Below, piece after piece: positions 1 through 9,482 of a stretch of DNA of 35,036 bases. The stretch is from positions 28,783-63,818 of the forward strand of contig NW_014577621.1 of the NCBI RefSeq assembly GCF_000485595.1, read 5' to 3'. The translations under genes were made by a program, and so were the position numbers. The notes under the pieces were generated by a model that saw nothing but the letters and a program-made list of their open reading frames with translations, did not search any database and was not told the origin of the DNA. Positions within the stretch are counted from its first letter, which is position 1; each line of letters begins with the position of its first letter. The DNA comes from Priapulus caudatus (lineage: Eukaryota; Priapulida; Priapulimorpha; Priapulimorphida; Priapulidae).

Positions 1-279
1 AGATTAAGCTACAGAATGGGTGAACTGAACTAGTTTTGCACTAGCTGTGACCACACTCTCTCTAATACAGGTTATTAATTCATAAAGTCTAAATAATAAA
101 AACTAGAAACGAGCAGTTGTCGCCAACTACATGTATCCCCCGTGATCTAGTATGAATGGAATATCTCTGTAAGGACGTAGAAAGCAGGTAAAGTTAAATA
201 AGTCACAAAGACAAAGGTTTGTTAGACAACTGGTCTGCCTCAGATGTGCAAGTATATGGAATCTGGTTACCCTAGGAGG

Positions 280-480
280 CCGAAGAGGAAATGTAAGTCG
301 ACGGTCAAGGTCAAACTAAGGTCAAGGGCAGTGGTGGTTTTGTTATGCGACAGACCTTCTCCCCAAGATGTGTAAGCATACCAAGTTTGGTCGCGCTAGG
401 TCAATTAGGGGCTGAGTTAGAGAGCGGAAGAGAAATATGATCAAGGTCAAGGTAAAGGTGAAATAAAGCCTTTCCTTTAA
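280..480 (+). repeat. Dispersed-repeat fragment rich in TCAAGGTCA
   Basis: Several TCAAGGTCA/TCAAGG motifs at 301-330 and 439-460, separated by CAAGTTTGGTCGCGCTAGGT. This arrangement is common in interspersed repeats of marine invertebrates. TCAAGGTCA equals an ERR/NR5A nuclear-receptor half-site, but no function is implied. Confidence 0.4.
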
Positions 481-568
481 AAACCTTCCTTTTTTCCTTT
501 TTTTTTCCTTTTCCCTTTTAAAAAAAAATATTTTCCTTTAGCTTTTGCAGTTTTTACCCGATCTCGGA

Positions 569-950
569 TCATCTTCAAATTTGGCATGAAGGTGCGTTAT
601 GGTAAAGCGAAGACGCCAATCGTTTTTGGTGTGGGCGGAGTCATCGTTGCCATGGTAACAACATTTTTCTGGAAATATTGTAGAACCTGTAACTTGTGCT
701 GTTTTTACCCGATTGTCATGGAATTTGGCACACAGGGCTGATATAACATGTCCTATATATATATATATGTATATATTGGTCCTGTGTACCAAATTTCATG
801 ACAATCAGGTAAAAACTACAGAAGGTACAGGTTCTGGAATATTTTGACAAAAAATGTTGTTACCATGGCAATGATGACTCCGCCCACACCAAAAACGATT
901 GGCGTCTTCGCTTTACGATAATGCACCTTCATGCGAAATTTGAAGATGAT
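569..950. mobile_element. Fold-back element with ~170-bp inverted arms
   Basis: Segment 569-737 is repeated in inverse at 777-950 with few differences (for example CGAAGACGCCAATCGTTTTT against its complement near 895-910). The arms surround a ~39-bp loop with a TATATA run. The RNA or DNA single strand would form a very long hairpin. No coding capacity was recognised; the ORF here is a shadow. Confidence 0.8.
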
Positions 951-1027
951 TTGAGAAGAACTGCAGCCGGTAGAGCGCTCACAAGGAAATCACTGCGGCG
1001 GCGGCGCGACGAGGCCAAATCCATAGT

Positions 1028-1054
1028 ATCCCCCCGAACTCGTTCGGGGGATAC
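1028..1054. repeat. GTATCCCCCGAA palindrome
   Basis: GTATCCCCCGAACTCGTTCG continues to GGGGGATAC, a near-perfect 27-bp palindrome ~75 bp right of the fold-back element. It may be the end of a larger repeat that includes the GCGGCGGCGGCGCGAC stretch. Confidence 0.7.
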
Positions 1055-1482
1055 AATTACTACATGTAAGCTACTAAAATAATATGAACATAATAGTAAT
1101 AAACTTTCCTATCATCTATTTTTGGTATATCTGCGTTTGGACTTCTGTGTATGACAACGAACTGTTCATGAACTGTAGCGATAACCAATAACCGCACTTG
1201 AACTAGCAAACGATTAACATGTGAGCTTTAGCAGATAACCAGACGTGCAATACAGTAAGTCACCATATCACTGTCTACAGCAAATAAACTTGTATGGTGA
1301 CCCATAGCAGACAATCAGAAATGAACTATAATATATATAGCACTGATGTCACCAAATCCAATAATTTAATTTCTTCGCTTAAATCAGAGGCACACTAATG
1401 GCAAGCCTTACTTGCTGCTGATATGTTAATTACAATGGAAACAAAACAAGACTCGTGCAACAGTTGATATCAGGAATGAGTG

Positions 1483-1744
1483 CAGGGCACGAAATTAGCA
1501 CCGGCCCACCGGCATATGCCGGCAAATTATTTGGAGGGCCAGTAACATTGGTATTTGGTATCTGGTTTCAGCCATGTTAGCGAGTACCAACATTTTTATT
1601 TATAGCATTAATAAGCTAATAGCCTAGACTACTGTTTTACCTGAAGGATATTACGCTATAATTTATCAACATTTTACAAATTTGAAATCAAGAATGCAAG
1701 CGTGAAACATGACATTGATTTTACAAACAAAATTTCATGCCCTG
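1483..1744. mobile_element. CAGGGCAYGAAATT-type TIR element with 5-bp duplication
   Basis: A 262-bp element beginning CAGGGCACGAAATTA and ending AAATTTCATGCCCTG, flanked by GAGTG at 1478-1482 and 1745-1749. It contains the CCGGC/GCCGG-rich stretch CCGGCATATGCCGG near its left end. Non-coding; it lies in an SPTLC2 intron. Confidence 0.65.
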
Positions 1745-2015
1745 GAGTGCCAGGGACTGGAAGGAAGGATGAAGAACGTAAAATCCTTCCCAGAAACTTC
1801 CCCAGCCATCCTAAACCATGAAATACTACATGACCTGCTTAGTAGTAAAGCCACAGTGATGTGAGTTCAATAGCATGGAAGGAAAATGCCCGGTCCTTTC
1901 ATGGACAGGAGAATGAGTGTCGGGCACTCCTCTAGAGGTGGTGGCCCCACCCCCTGCTATGCACTGTGCGCAAATCTCTGTTGGTATGGCATTTCTACTT
2001 GCTAGAAAAACCTAC

Positions 2016-2170
2016 TCAAGATGCCAGTTGTAGTCATCACTCTTGCGCTCCAGGCACACCACCTCAGCTCCCGGCACGCTGCATATGGGCCTGTTCCAGC
2101 AGTCGCGGATTCTCACGTACAAATTCCTCGTGTAAAAGCTCTCAAAGCTAGAGTAGAGTGGAGTATGACC
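2016..2170 (-). CDS. SPTLC2: SPTLC2/3-type serine palmitoyltransferase subunit, third coding exon
   Basis: Serine palmitoyltransferase (pyridoxal-phosphate enzyme, ER membrane) condenses serine with palmitoyl-CoA, the first step of sphingolipid synthesis; this is part of its long-chain-base subunit 2. Read on the minus strand, the 155-nt exon encodes 51 residues beginning GHTPLYSSFESFYTRNLY and containing RIRDCWNRPICSVPGA and SDDYNW. These are the hallmark block of SPTLC2/SPTLC3 and fly Lace just before the catalytic fold. The acceptor is ...GTGCTTCAG before position 2170 and the donor is GA|GTAGG at 2016/2015. It enters in phase 0, matching the upstream exon, and leaves in phase 2. The next exon (family motif near MGSYNYLG) and the PLP lysine were not found, so the rest of the gene lies left of the window. 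SPTLC2 and SPTLC3 cannot be separated from this piece. Confidence 0.95.
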
Positions 2171-2649
2171 CTGAAGCACATGAAAGCATGTTTGCACTTT
2201 GCATACCGACACGTTTTGAAATACACGTTAGATGCACTTTTACGTAAACAAAGATTCCTTATAGGGGGCGTCCAAGCGAGCTCAAATGACAAAGAAAGTT
2301 GTGATTTTAATGCTTGAAATTTTTCATTTCTTTTATTCTGATTTGCAATTAGAGCTGTTACAGCACCTAGTGCGATGAATTTTGTACAGTCAGCATTAAT
2401 AGCAGCCCAACACGACCTTTTGCTGCGTTCAGGTACTAGTAGTATGTACTCTTATATTGATATCCCCTTCAACTCATGTAACCTTGATTAAAAAATTTTT
2501 ACGATACACGTTGACATTGAAAACACTAATAAACCGACGAAGCAGTATTTGTACTTTGTCCCATACCCTTCGTCACAACGATTAACTCGTGCTATTCAGC
2601 AAAATATTCTCGATTAATTAGAAACTAACACTGCATCGTCGCGTCGTAC

Positions 2650-2820
2650 CTTGAGATACTCCTTAGCGGAGTGTATCTCCTCTAGTCCGTGCTTCTTCAT
2701 GAAGTCGCGAAGGTGGCCAAAGATGACGAGCACGGCGTAGCCGAAATACGTGATCACAGCGACGATTAGCGGCGTCTGTTCGTAGCTCTCGTGCGGCTGC
2801 TTCCGAGATTTCCGAACCGC
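2650..2820 (-). CDS. SPTLC2: SPTLC2/3-type serine palmitoyltransferase subunit, N-terminal membrane-anchor exon
   Basis: The minus-strand exon encodes 57 residues starting AVRKSRKQPHESYEQTPLI. It includes the family signature QTPLIVAVITYFGYAVLVIF, the single N-terminal transmembrane helix, followed by GHLRDFMKK. Family members read (E)ETPxxVAVLTYxGYxxLxxFGYLRDF at the same place. The donor is CTCAAG|GTACGACG at 2650/2649, phase 0, joining the next exon as ...KEYLK-GHTPLYSSFESF across a 479-nt intron. The start is ambiguous. An in-frame ATG at 2829-2827 would give a short 60-codon exon (MAQAVRKS...). I prefer an acceptor (...ATGGCGCAG|GCGGTT) at 2821/2820, because a phase-0 upstream exon at 8957-8841 fits the family's longer N-terminus, and because the DNA above 2830 is an AT-rich tandem repeat with no promoter signs. 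Confidence 0.93.
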
Positions 2821-2895
2821 CTGCGCCATTGATAACAAATTAAGACCGTGTTAATAAGAATCACCTTTTTGCAGCATTTTGCAGCAATAATAGCA

Positions 2896-2984
2896 TTAAT
2901 AATAGCAAATAAATAATAATAGCAATAAAAGCATTTTGCATTAATAATAGCAAATAAAAATAATAGCAATAAAAGCATTTTGCA
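2896..2984 (+). repeat. 45-bp AT-rich tandem duplication
   Basis: TTAATAATAGCAAATAAA... to GCATTTTGCA at 2896-2940 is repeated at 2941-2984 (44 bp, one-base indel). It lies just above the SPTLC2 exon at 2820. Confidence 0.8.
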
Positions 2985-3649
2985 TTTTGCAGCAATAAAA
3001 CTAAGAAAAATATGGTCGGCTGTTCCAGATAAATGCACATTTATAATTACTAAGATTCAACCTCGTCATAAGAAAAATGCTACAATTTTCTACAATTAGG
3101 CAGGCACAATCTTACAGTGCAGCTTTTTATAAGGAATAATTAATAGGTAACGCTACTACAACTTTCAGCATTAATTTCAGCTAAATTTGTATCCATGGGT
3201 ATTTTGTGGTATAGAGTTTGTATGTAGAACTGACACCATTAGAAAGGTAGCACTTTGAAGAATCATTTGGTCACAAACCCTAAGTGTGGAAGCTGACTAC
3301 AGGTAGTTACTTAATCTTGTTTTTGTATCTCCTACAGATGTAATCATCGTTTTGTTTGTCATGTAGTGGGTCAATGTCGCAAAAGTTTAAACATGAAAAC
3401 ATACCGGTTGTCAAAACTGTCAAGTTAATATATATTTGTATGGTGTAAGTGCCTGCATAAACAATTTTACAAACTTGGGCCTTTTTTAAAGACTTTTATG
3501 GTAGAACATCGTGACAGCAATTGCCTCCCATAGTAAAAAGGCTCACACGACACCCAACACTGTGTGCCGTCCACCTGGTCTCACATATGTAGTGATCAGT
3601 TAGTTTAACTTTAAGATATACTTTGGTATCCCCATGCATACATGACCAT

Positions 3650-5636
3650 CAGGGTTCTCCCCAGGATGAAATTCAAACAGGGGGAGGGGAGGGGAAGGGG
3701 AGGGGGCGGGGCCGAAACCTAGGGGGGTCCGGGGGGCGTTTTTTTACCCGTACCACTAATTAATGCTTAAAATCGCCACCACACCATAGACGGTATGTGG
3801 GGTTCTTGTATATATAAGATAGCCGAGTCGGTGTACAGCAAAGAATCGTATAGTGCCGGAGGCACAAGAATAAACCACTCATGCGAAACACGTGCAATGA
3901 CGTGTAGTACGCAATGGAGCGCCACGTCCGCCATTTTAGGAAGCAAAACCCGCTCCGCGTCTGTTTGATTCATAGAAATAATATTGGATAACCATGGTTA
4001 ATACAGGCTCAATTTTAACAGTCGTCCGTCGTCCGTGACGACTGGATTTTCTCTCGGGCAACTAAAATTGCTTCCGTGGTTGTCCGTGTCCAACCTCTAT
4101 AAAAATTGTTATATCATAATGCGCGCGTTCATTTACATACGGCCAGGGTTCGCACAAACGCTGCAAACGTACATGTCTAGACGCATTGTCTGGCTTGTTG
4201 ATACAAAGATTAACATTACATGTTTAACAAACACAATGTTTCGTGTTAATTTCAATTTTTGCTCATCTGTGACTTGACACAGTGTTAGTAATGTTAGTAA
4301 TGTTAATAGTGTAATGTTAGTAGTTAATGTAAATGTTATGAAATAAAATTTTATGCAACTTATTACTATTATTATACGTCATTATCCAGCATCATTTACA
4401 CATTACCAATATTTTATTATCTTCATATAATGAGTGAAACAATGCGAATGGCTATGTCTGCTGTCCCCAACTCAATACTATAAAAATGTACATGTGATAG
4501 CCTTTACTTTACAGCACTGAGCATCACGTGAGCAGAGCCGCATGCAGCACATGTTTTAAATAATATCCGGACAACCAAAACTCTTGAGGGACAACCCTTT
4601 TGGTCTCTTGGTTGTCCTCGGACAACCCAAAAAAAACCTTAAAATTGAGCACTGTTAATATATATATATATTATAATATAACGTAATAGATAATATTTTT
4701 ATGCCAATAGCTGTACCAAATCTCTCATTCAAGTGTACAAAAATCTAACAATGATTCATAATCGGATCATCAGATGTTACTATGTGGTATGTAGTATGTA
4801 CACAGTGCAGTGGTGTAGTGTCAGACAGTGGTACAGTGCACAGGCACTTCATTGTACCGTCTCAAACAAATAATGGTAAATAAACATTAAATGTATCTAC
4901 TATCAAAGTATTGATGTTTCTCTACTCTATTTCGCCTATTATTGTCGATAACTTGCTGTAAATGTCGTTTAAATGCTCATCTGCAACACACAAGTAGTGA
5001 AGTACACCGCACGTACGACCTGTGCACAAACAACACTGCCACTGGTAGGCGTATCAACGAAGATTTCACAACTCTTTCACGATGGATTTCGACAAAAAAA
5101 GAATGTTTTCTCACCTTTCCGTATTCTTGGGGAACCTGAAGAAAGACAGGTCGGGCTTACACTGACGATTCGAGCAATTTACAGCAGAACAGTAAGCTGA
5201 GCTGACAGCACACAGCAGACAGTTGCACAGTAGCAGATACAGCAGCATCCGGGAACTTCGTGTGAACTTGCTTCCTAAAATGGCGATTGTGGCGACCCAT
5301 GACCTAGCTACTACGCTATGATTGGAGAATGGTTTATCTTGTGCCTCCAGCACTATACGATCTTTGGTTTACAGTTAGTCTTGGGTTCAGTACAGGTTAA
5401 CTGTTTGTAGTTGTGTATTGTCTGCAGTGCATGCGTGGCACGGTAAAAATACACGCGCCGGTTGTCCTGGTCGAATGGGAATTCTTGACGATCTATTCCC
5501 GCGCTGGCAAACTTTTATTGTGGTGGAATTTAATCGGGGCGGAGGTAATTTAAACAGGGCGCAACGATTGAAACAGGGGGGAGTTTTCCCAAACGGGGCG
5601 CGCGCGCCCCGTTTGCGCAACGTAGGGAGAACCCTG
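3650..5636. mobile_element. ~2 kb CAGGGTTCTCCC-bounded composite element with 5-bp duplication
   Basis: The left end CAGGGTTCTCCCCAGG (3650) and the right end GGGAGAACCCTG (to 5636) are inverted repeats, flanked by ACCAT at 3645-3649 and 5637-5641. Inside, segments 3828-3945 and 5268-5375 are inverted copies (~100 bp) that include GGCACAAG/CTTGTGCC and CCATTTTAGGAAGCAA. The G-rich tract 3680-3738 and the GGGGCGCGCGCGCCCC palindrome near 5597 flank the interior. Short ORFs show no transposase. Termini and flanks suggest a non-autonomous hAT-like element, possibly nested. Confidence 0.55.
3680..3738 (+). other. G-rich tract with G-quadruplex potential
   Basis: Six or more runs of four or more G separated by one to three bases (GGGGGAGGGGAGGGGAAGGG at 3680 onward, then further G4-G6 runs to 3738), near the left end of the composite element. 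Confidence 0.6.
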
Positions 5637-6319
5637 ACCATTACTGTTAAGTTAACGTTAACCGTAACATGCACAGAATCTTACGTTGTTTCAATGGTAA
5701 AATTACGGTATGTAAACAGAAATTGTAATTGTGCTGCAGTTGTCTCAAATGTAATGAATGTTGTCTAAATTTGGTACTCACAGTTTACAAAGCTGTTCTA
5801 TTATTCTGTGAGTTTGTTCACAGAGATTTGCATGCAGCTAGATTGTGTTTTAGAGGAACATTTGAACAAACTGCAGGCAGGGGTCATGACTAGACCAATG
5901 AATTTTGTCAAAAAACGTGTATAATCAGACATGTGCCATTTTAATCCTAGAATACTGGGGTAGTGTGTTACATCCTGCACCCAGGCTGAGAAACTATGCC
6001 ACCTTCACCTTTGGCCTATGTCGCTTTTATTGCAGAAATGGAAGTGCTTTCATTGTAGAATAAATCAGTTGGGTAAAAATGTGTTAATTTTTACACACTA
6101 ACGTACTTCACACATTCACAACTTCACGCACAAATAAAATATATTTTGGCTATCATTTCTTATTGCGAACAGCGTAAATAAGATTCCCCCAAATCACATC
6201 TGTCAGCATGATGGCGAAAACCCCTCTGCAGTTTGTGCATCTAGGATGATAGGTATAAAGTTATTATTGGATATCATAAACTGCTTAGGTAATCCATCCC
6301 ACATTATTTGACGGCCCTG

Positions 6320-7174
6320 CTCAGGTTGCCCTACGATTTGACTATCGGCGACTACTTTATCGCCGATTAGCAGCGTAGCAACACTCACGTCAACTTAAAG
6401 TGACTTCACGCTGTACATCGCCGATCAGATCCTAGCGTTCTGCAGGAAACGTAGACGGGTTTGCGGCCCCAGTATTTGTACTAGCACAAGCAGTTCTTTA
6501 GCACAAACAGAGCAAGCTTGACGCTGGGACCAGTCCAGTGAAAAAAATACACGGGGGCTCAGGGCGATTTAGCCCCCGAAATGCCAAAAAGAGCCCCGGA
6601 AATGCCAAAAAGAGCCCCCGTAAATTTGCATAGAGTTCAATGCAAACCAAATTTTAGAGTGCTATTTTAATGCACGCGAGCTTGAAAAGTAGCCCCCGAA
6701 AAATATATTTTAATTTTTTCCCTGGACCAGTCTACATAAATTTAACAACGAGTCACATGACCAACAAAATGACGCTTACCAGTTAACATCAGGTAACTTC
6801 GTGAATCTATCCTCAATTTTCTAAAAATTGCCTGTGATATCCGAAAAAACTTAATATATATTTGAGGAATGGTTTGTGCGATAATCCCTCCTTGTAAACT
6901 GCTGTGTAGGCTGCCATTTTGTTAATCATGTGACTTTTGATAATCATGTGACTCGACACGTAGCGGTGATTGGCTGCCACTCACGATTTGTCGCCGACCG
7001 CCGCATAGAAATAGAACCGTTTCTATTCCTGCGATCGCAGTCAGCAACCGTATTCTCTATCGTAAGAGAACTCATGTCGAGTTTAGTCGCCAATGTTTTT
7101 ATCAGCAATCTGGCCGGTTTTTGACGTACGATCTTCAAATTTTGTCGGCGACTAGGTCGTAAGGGCGACCTCAG
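6320..7174. mobile_element. Possible degenerate inverted-repeat element around hAT copy 1
   Basis: CTCAGGTTGCCCTACGA ... TCGGCGACTA at 6320-6352 resembles the reverse complement of 7143-7174 (TCGGCGACTAGGTCG ... GGGCGACCTCAG). Repeated GTCGCCGA/TCGGCGAC motifs occur between. Similarity is imperfect and no duplication was found. Confidence 0.3.
6536..6724 (+). mobile_element. hAT-like MITE, copy 1, with 8-bp target duplication
   Basis: A 189-bp element beginning CAGTGAAAAAAATACACGGG and ending TTTTTTCCCTG, with exact flanking GACCAGTC on both sides (6528-6535, 6725-6732). It contains tandem GCCCCCGAAATGCCAAAA-like units. It is about 90% identical by eye to copy 2. An 8-bp duplication with CAG...CTG ends is typical of hAT. 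Confidence 0.85.
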
Positions 7175-7359
7175 TTAGCCTTAACATTAAAAATCTGCTA
7201 CATCTGCAGGATTTTAAATTTGTTGGAGTCTACTAGTGGCATAGTTTATTAGGTAGGTTGTGTGTAGGATCTAACACGCCACCCAAAGTGTGACACACAA
7301 AATTTATACTTATAGGGCAGAGTATTGCCTCTGGGTCAATGTCAATGTTGCCTCGGTAT

Positions 7360-7547
7360 CAGTGAAAAAATACACGGGGGCTCAGAGCGATTTAGCCCCC
7401 GAAATGCCAAAAAGAGCCTCGGAAATGGCAAAACGAGCCCTTGTAAATTTGCATAAAGTTCAATGCAAACCAAATTTTAGAGTGCTATTTTCATGCACGC
7501 GAGCTTGAAAAGTAGCCCCCGAAATTTTTTTTAAAATTTTTGTCCTG
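7360..7547 (+). mobile_element. hAT-like MITE, copy 2, with 8-bp target duplication
   Basis: A 188-bp element, same family and orientation as 6536-6724, flanked exactly by CTCGGTAT (7352-7359, 7548-7555). It lies 635 bp downstream of copy 1. Confidence 0.85.
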
Positions 7548-7899
7548 CTCGGTATCCAAACATCGACACAGCTAGCATCACATGTAACAGCTCAAACAAA
7601 TCTATAAACCTCTGGCTTGCTCGCGGTAACTGGGCGCTATACTGAATTATCAAGTTATGCCGTATTTTCTGAGATGAATTGGATCAAAACAACCAGACAG
7701 CCGCCATGTCCGCCATGTTCAGTGCGACTAAAATCGGCAATGGACCTGATTTTCACAGTGCATAGGCCTAAACACAAGGCAAGTACATATCTTCGCAATG
7801 ATAATTATTAAGTTGTTGTAGATTGATGTTTCCTGGTTTTCAATGTTTTAATATTTATATATATACGAGTATATGATGCTTATTTATGCTCGCGCCAAC

Positions 7900-8075
7900 C
7901 AAGGCCGTACGCAGCAGGGGGGCAGCAGGGGCAGTTGCCCCCCTAGAGATTTTCAGAGTATGCCTTTTAATGGGACAAATAGGGCAATAGAGGGTGTGGG
8001 GAGTACCTTTGCCCCCCCTACAGAAAATTTCCTGCGTATTTGCCCCCTACAGAAAATTTCCTGCGTACGGCCTTG
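7900..8075. mobile_element. 176-bp hAT-like MITE with 15-bp TIRs and 8-bp duplication
   Basis: Perfect 15-bp terminal inverted repeats (CAAGGCCGTACGCAG / CTGCGTACGGCCTTG), flanked exactly by GCGCCAAC at 7892-7899 and 8076-8083. The right end holds a ~25-bp segment (CCCCCTACAGAAAATTTCCT...) duplicated in tandem. Non-coding. Confidence 0.88.
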
Positions 8076-8840
8076 GCGCCAACGCGAGTTGCAACGCTAT
8101 GGTATATTATGTCGTTTCGGGTTTTCCGCGTTCCGATTGAAAAGCATGCACATTGGAAACATGGCGGTTGGCGGTTGGTTGAAATTTTGGTTCGGCTCTT
8201 GAAATTTACACTGTGCACAGCGAACTGAGGTATTAGTTTTAATAACAATGCTGGAATACTATAACTTGAAGGTTATACTTGATACAAAACAAGGCAGAAA
8301 TGCTTAGATGATCATTTTATTTGAAATATACGTAATTGTTCGGTAGTTTTTGTAGAGGTACACGATTTTCCAATGGATGGATGACAGGCTGTATATTGAC
8401 GTTAGTTACACAGCCTGGTCGGGTTAAGTCATGACCAGCCACTCCCCAAGAGTGACAGGTCACAGTGTCAGTGACAATTGTTTGTATACAGAACATTATA
8501 ATTTATATTATAAATATAAATTATAAATTATATTAATAATTACAACTTACAAGCGCTAACCATAAACAAACAACTACTTGAACTAGGTTTCTCTACCGTA
8601 ACCAATATAGGCAATACTACACTTGAAAGTTTCACATTTACTTCAATAATTCCATTAATATTAATGTATCTTTTAGCCGACAAATTAACGAATCACAATC
8701 ACATCGCCATCGGCACATGTATGCTCAAATCTTCTTTAGACGGGTAGGGCCTACAGGCTACAGTACCGGTAGTTTTTTGTTACTCGGATTTCCAGGAATA
8801 GGCATCAAAATAAATCTCAACAATGAAATAAACACAGTAC

Positions 8841-8957
8841 CTCCTCTTTCATTTCCTGTGCTGTCACTCCATTTGCTCGTACAGTTTCCCAATTGTGACC
8901 ATTTTCGTGTGACTTTTGAGGAGGCATGAAAGATAACTGTTTCGTGGTCGACGCCAT
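8841..8957 (-). CDS. SPTLC2: Probable first coding exon of the SPTLC2-type gene
   Basis: The minus-strand ATG at 8957-8955 opens 39 codons, MASTTKQLSFMPPQK... ending TAQEMKEE. It ends at a good donor (GAGGAG|GTACTG, 8841/8840) in phase 0, and a stop follows shortly in the intron. Joined to the exon at 2820 it puts the transmembrane helix at about residues 57-78, close to its place in vertebrate SPTLC2. The exon contains TVRANG, a string also present (from memory) in the human SPTLC2 N-terminus. Three CCAAT boxes lie 45-85 bp upstream of the ATG. Intron 1 would be about 6.0 kb. Seen: ORF, donor, phase, CCAAT boxes. Inferred: that it belongs to SPTLC2 rather than to an unrelated small gene on the same strand; no other exon for such a gene was found between the two. 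Confidence 0.6.
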
Positions 8958-9002
8958 AGCTGGGTGAGTCAACTCGGTAGCGTATGAGTAACGGTGTTCA
9001 CC

Positions 9003-9041
9003 ATTGGAGGCTTCATGGATTATTGGTTTCTGCGCGCCAAT
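9003..9041. promoter_or_regulatory. Cluster of three CCAAT (NF-Y) boxes
   Basis: ATTGG at 9003-9007, ATTGG at 9022-9026 and CCAAT at 9037-9041, spaced 19 and 15 bp apart. CCAAT clusters of this kind bind NF-Y in many TATA-less and bidirectional animal promoters. The last box is embedded in TGCGCGCCAAT, which also resembles an E2F site. Confidence 0.55.
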
Positions 9042-9311
9042 AAGAAACTGGTTTTACAACTAAGTTACGTAGGCCTACGGTAGGTACTCTTTTTAGCAAC
9101 AAATTTGAATATATTTACGAAGACATTAATTAAGTTCATAGCGTCTAAAAAATCACAAAACTGATCCACCCTGTTCGCAAATAAGGTGTGTGCTTTTTAC
9201 TGAGAGAAAATAACGAAATTACACTCTTATCAAGAAAAAAAGGCAGGAGCAAGTACCGCCCACAAATGAGCGTCACATCCTGTTTGGCAGCTGCAGCGCA
9301 CTTTTAGGCCG

Positions 9312-9326
9312 GTCGCCGATAGCAAC
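9312..9326 (+). promoter_or_regulatory. RFX X-box motif
   Basis: GTCGCC-GAT-AGCAAC fits the RFX X-box consensus GTNRCC(0-3N)RGYAAC exactly, with a 3-nt spacer, just upstream of the reticulon leader exon. The 11-mer GTCGCCGATAG also occurs on the minus strand of the transposon-like region near 6350, so a repeat origin is possible. Confidence 0.4.
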
Positions 9327-9380
9327 AGACTGAGACTTGTCTTTAGAGAAGTTGTACGTGGATTTTGAATTGCTCTGCAG
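9327..9380 (+). other. Reticulon noncoding leader exon (5' end approximate)
   Basis: A strong donor, CTCTGCAG|GTAAGAT, at 9380/9381 pairs with the acceptor TTTGTACTTTCAG at 9478 to remove a 98-nt intron. The leader then joins AAAT-ATGGAG of the long coding exon. The start coordinate is arbitrary because the transcription start cannot be seen. Confidence 0.5.
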
Positions 9381-9482
9381 GTAAGATAAATGCGACCATA
9401 TTAATAGAATGAAATACCAATGTAGGTTACTTTCTCTGTAACTCCTCGAGTTTTCACTGTGTTACTTTGTACTTTCAGAAAT

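Larger units (their letters stand above)
1..2015 (-). other. SPTLC2 intron (left part, continues out of window)
   Basis: No exon was recognised on either strand. I looked on the minus strand for the next SPTLC2 exon (GSYNYLG region) and did not find it. Contents are a TCAAGGTCA repeat, a poly-T/A tract near 482-540, a fold-back element, a palindrome and one TIR element. The remainder is AT-rich and featureless. Confidence 0.6.
2821..8840 (-). other. Probable SPTLC2 intron 1, transposon-rich
   Basis: About 6.0 kb without a convincing exon. It holds a 45-bp tandem duplication, the ~2 kb composite element, a degenerate inverted-repeat element, two hAT-like MITEs and a 176-bp MITE. The stretches 3040-3640, 5640-6300 and 8090-8840 show nothing beyond AT-rich DNA and a CAGCCTGGTCGGGTTAA motif (8411) shared with 16266. 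Confidence 0.55.
8958..9380. promoter_or_regulatory. Putative bidirectional promoter between SPTLC2 (-) and reticulon (+)
   Basis: The interval between the minus-strand ATG (8957) and the reticulon leader-exon donor (9380) holds three CCAAT boxes at 9003-9041, a GC-box-like CCGCCCAC near 9257, an ETS-like CATCCTG near 9277 and an RFX X-box at 9312-9326. No TATA box is evident near either start. No recognised repeat lies inside, in contrast to the element-rich DNA on the SPTLC2 side. Transcription start sites cannot be read from sequence. Confidence 0.6.

Noticed and set aside
301-460. TCAAGGTCA motifs as nuclear-receptor enhancer
   Set aside because: They belong to an interspersed-repeat pattern; motif identity alone does not support function.
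2827-2829. ATG giving MAQAVRKS as the only SPTLC2 start
   Set aside because: Kept as an alternative, but not preferred: no promoter signs upstream, and an upstream phase-matched exon exists.
7700-8200. ATGGCGG-type start-like sites near 7700 (minus) and 8163 (plus)
   Set aside because: Each runs into a stop within ~15 codons without a good donor. They look like start-site-like sequence in repeat-rich DNA and no downstream exon fits.
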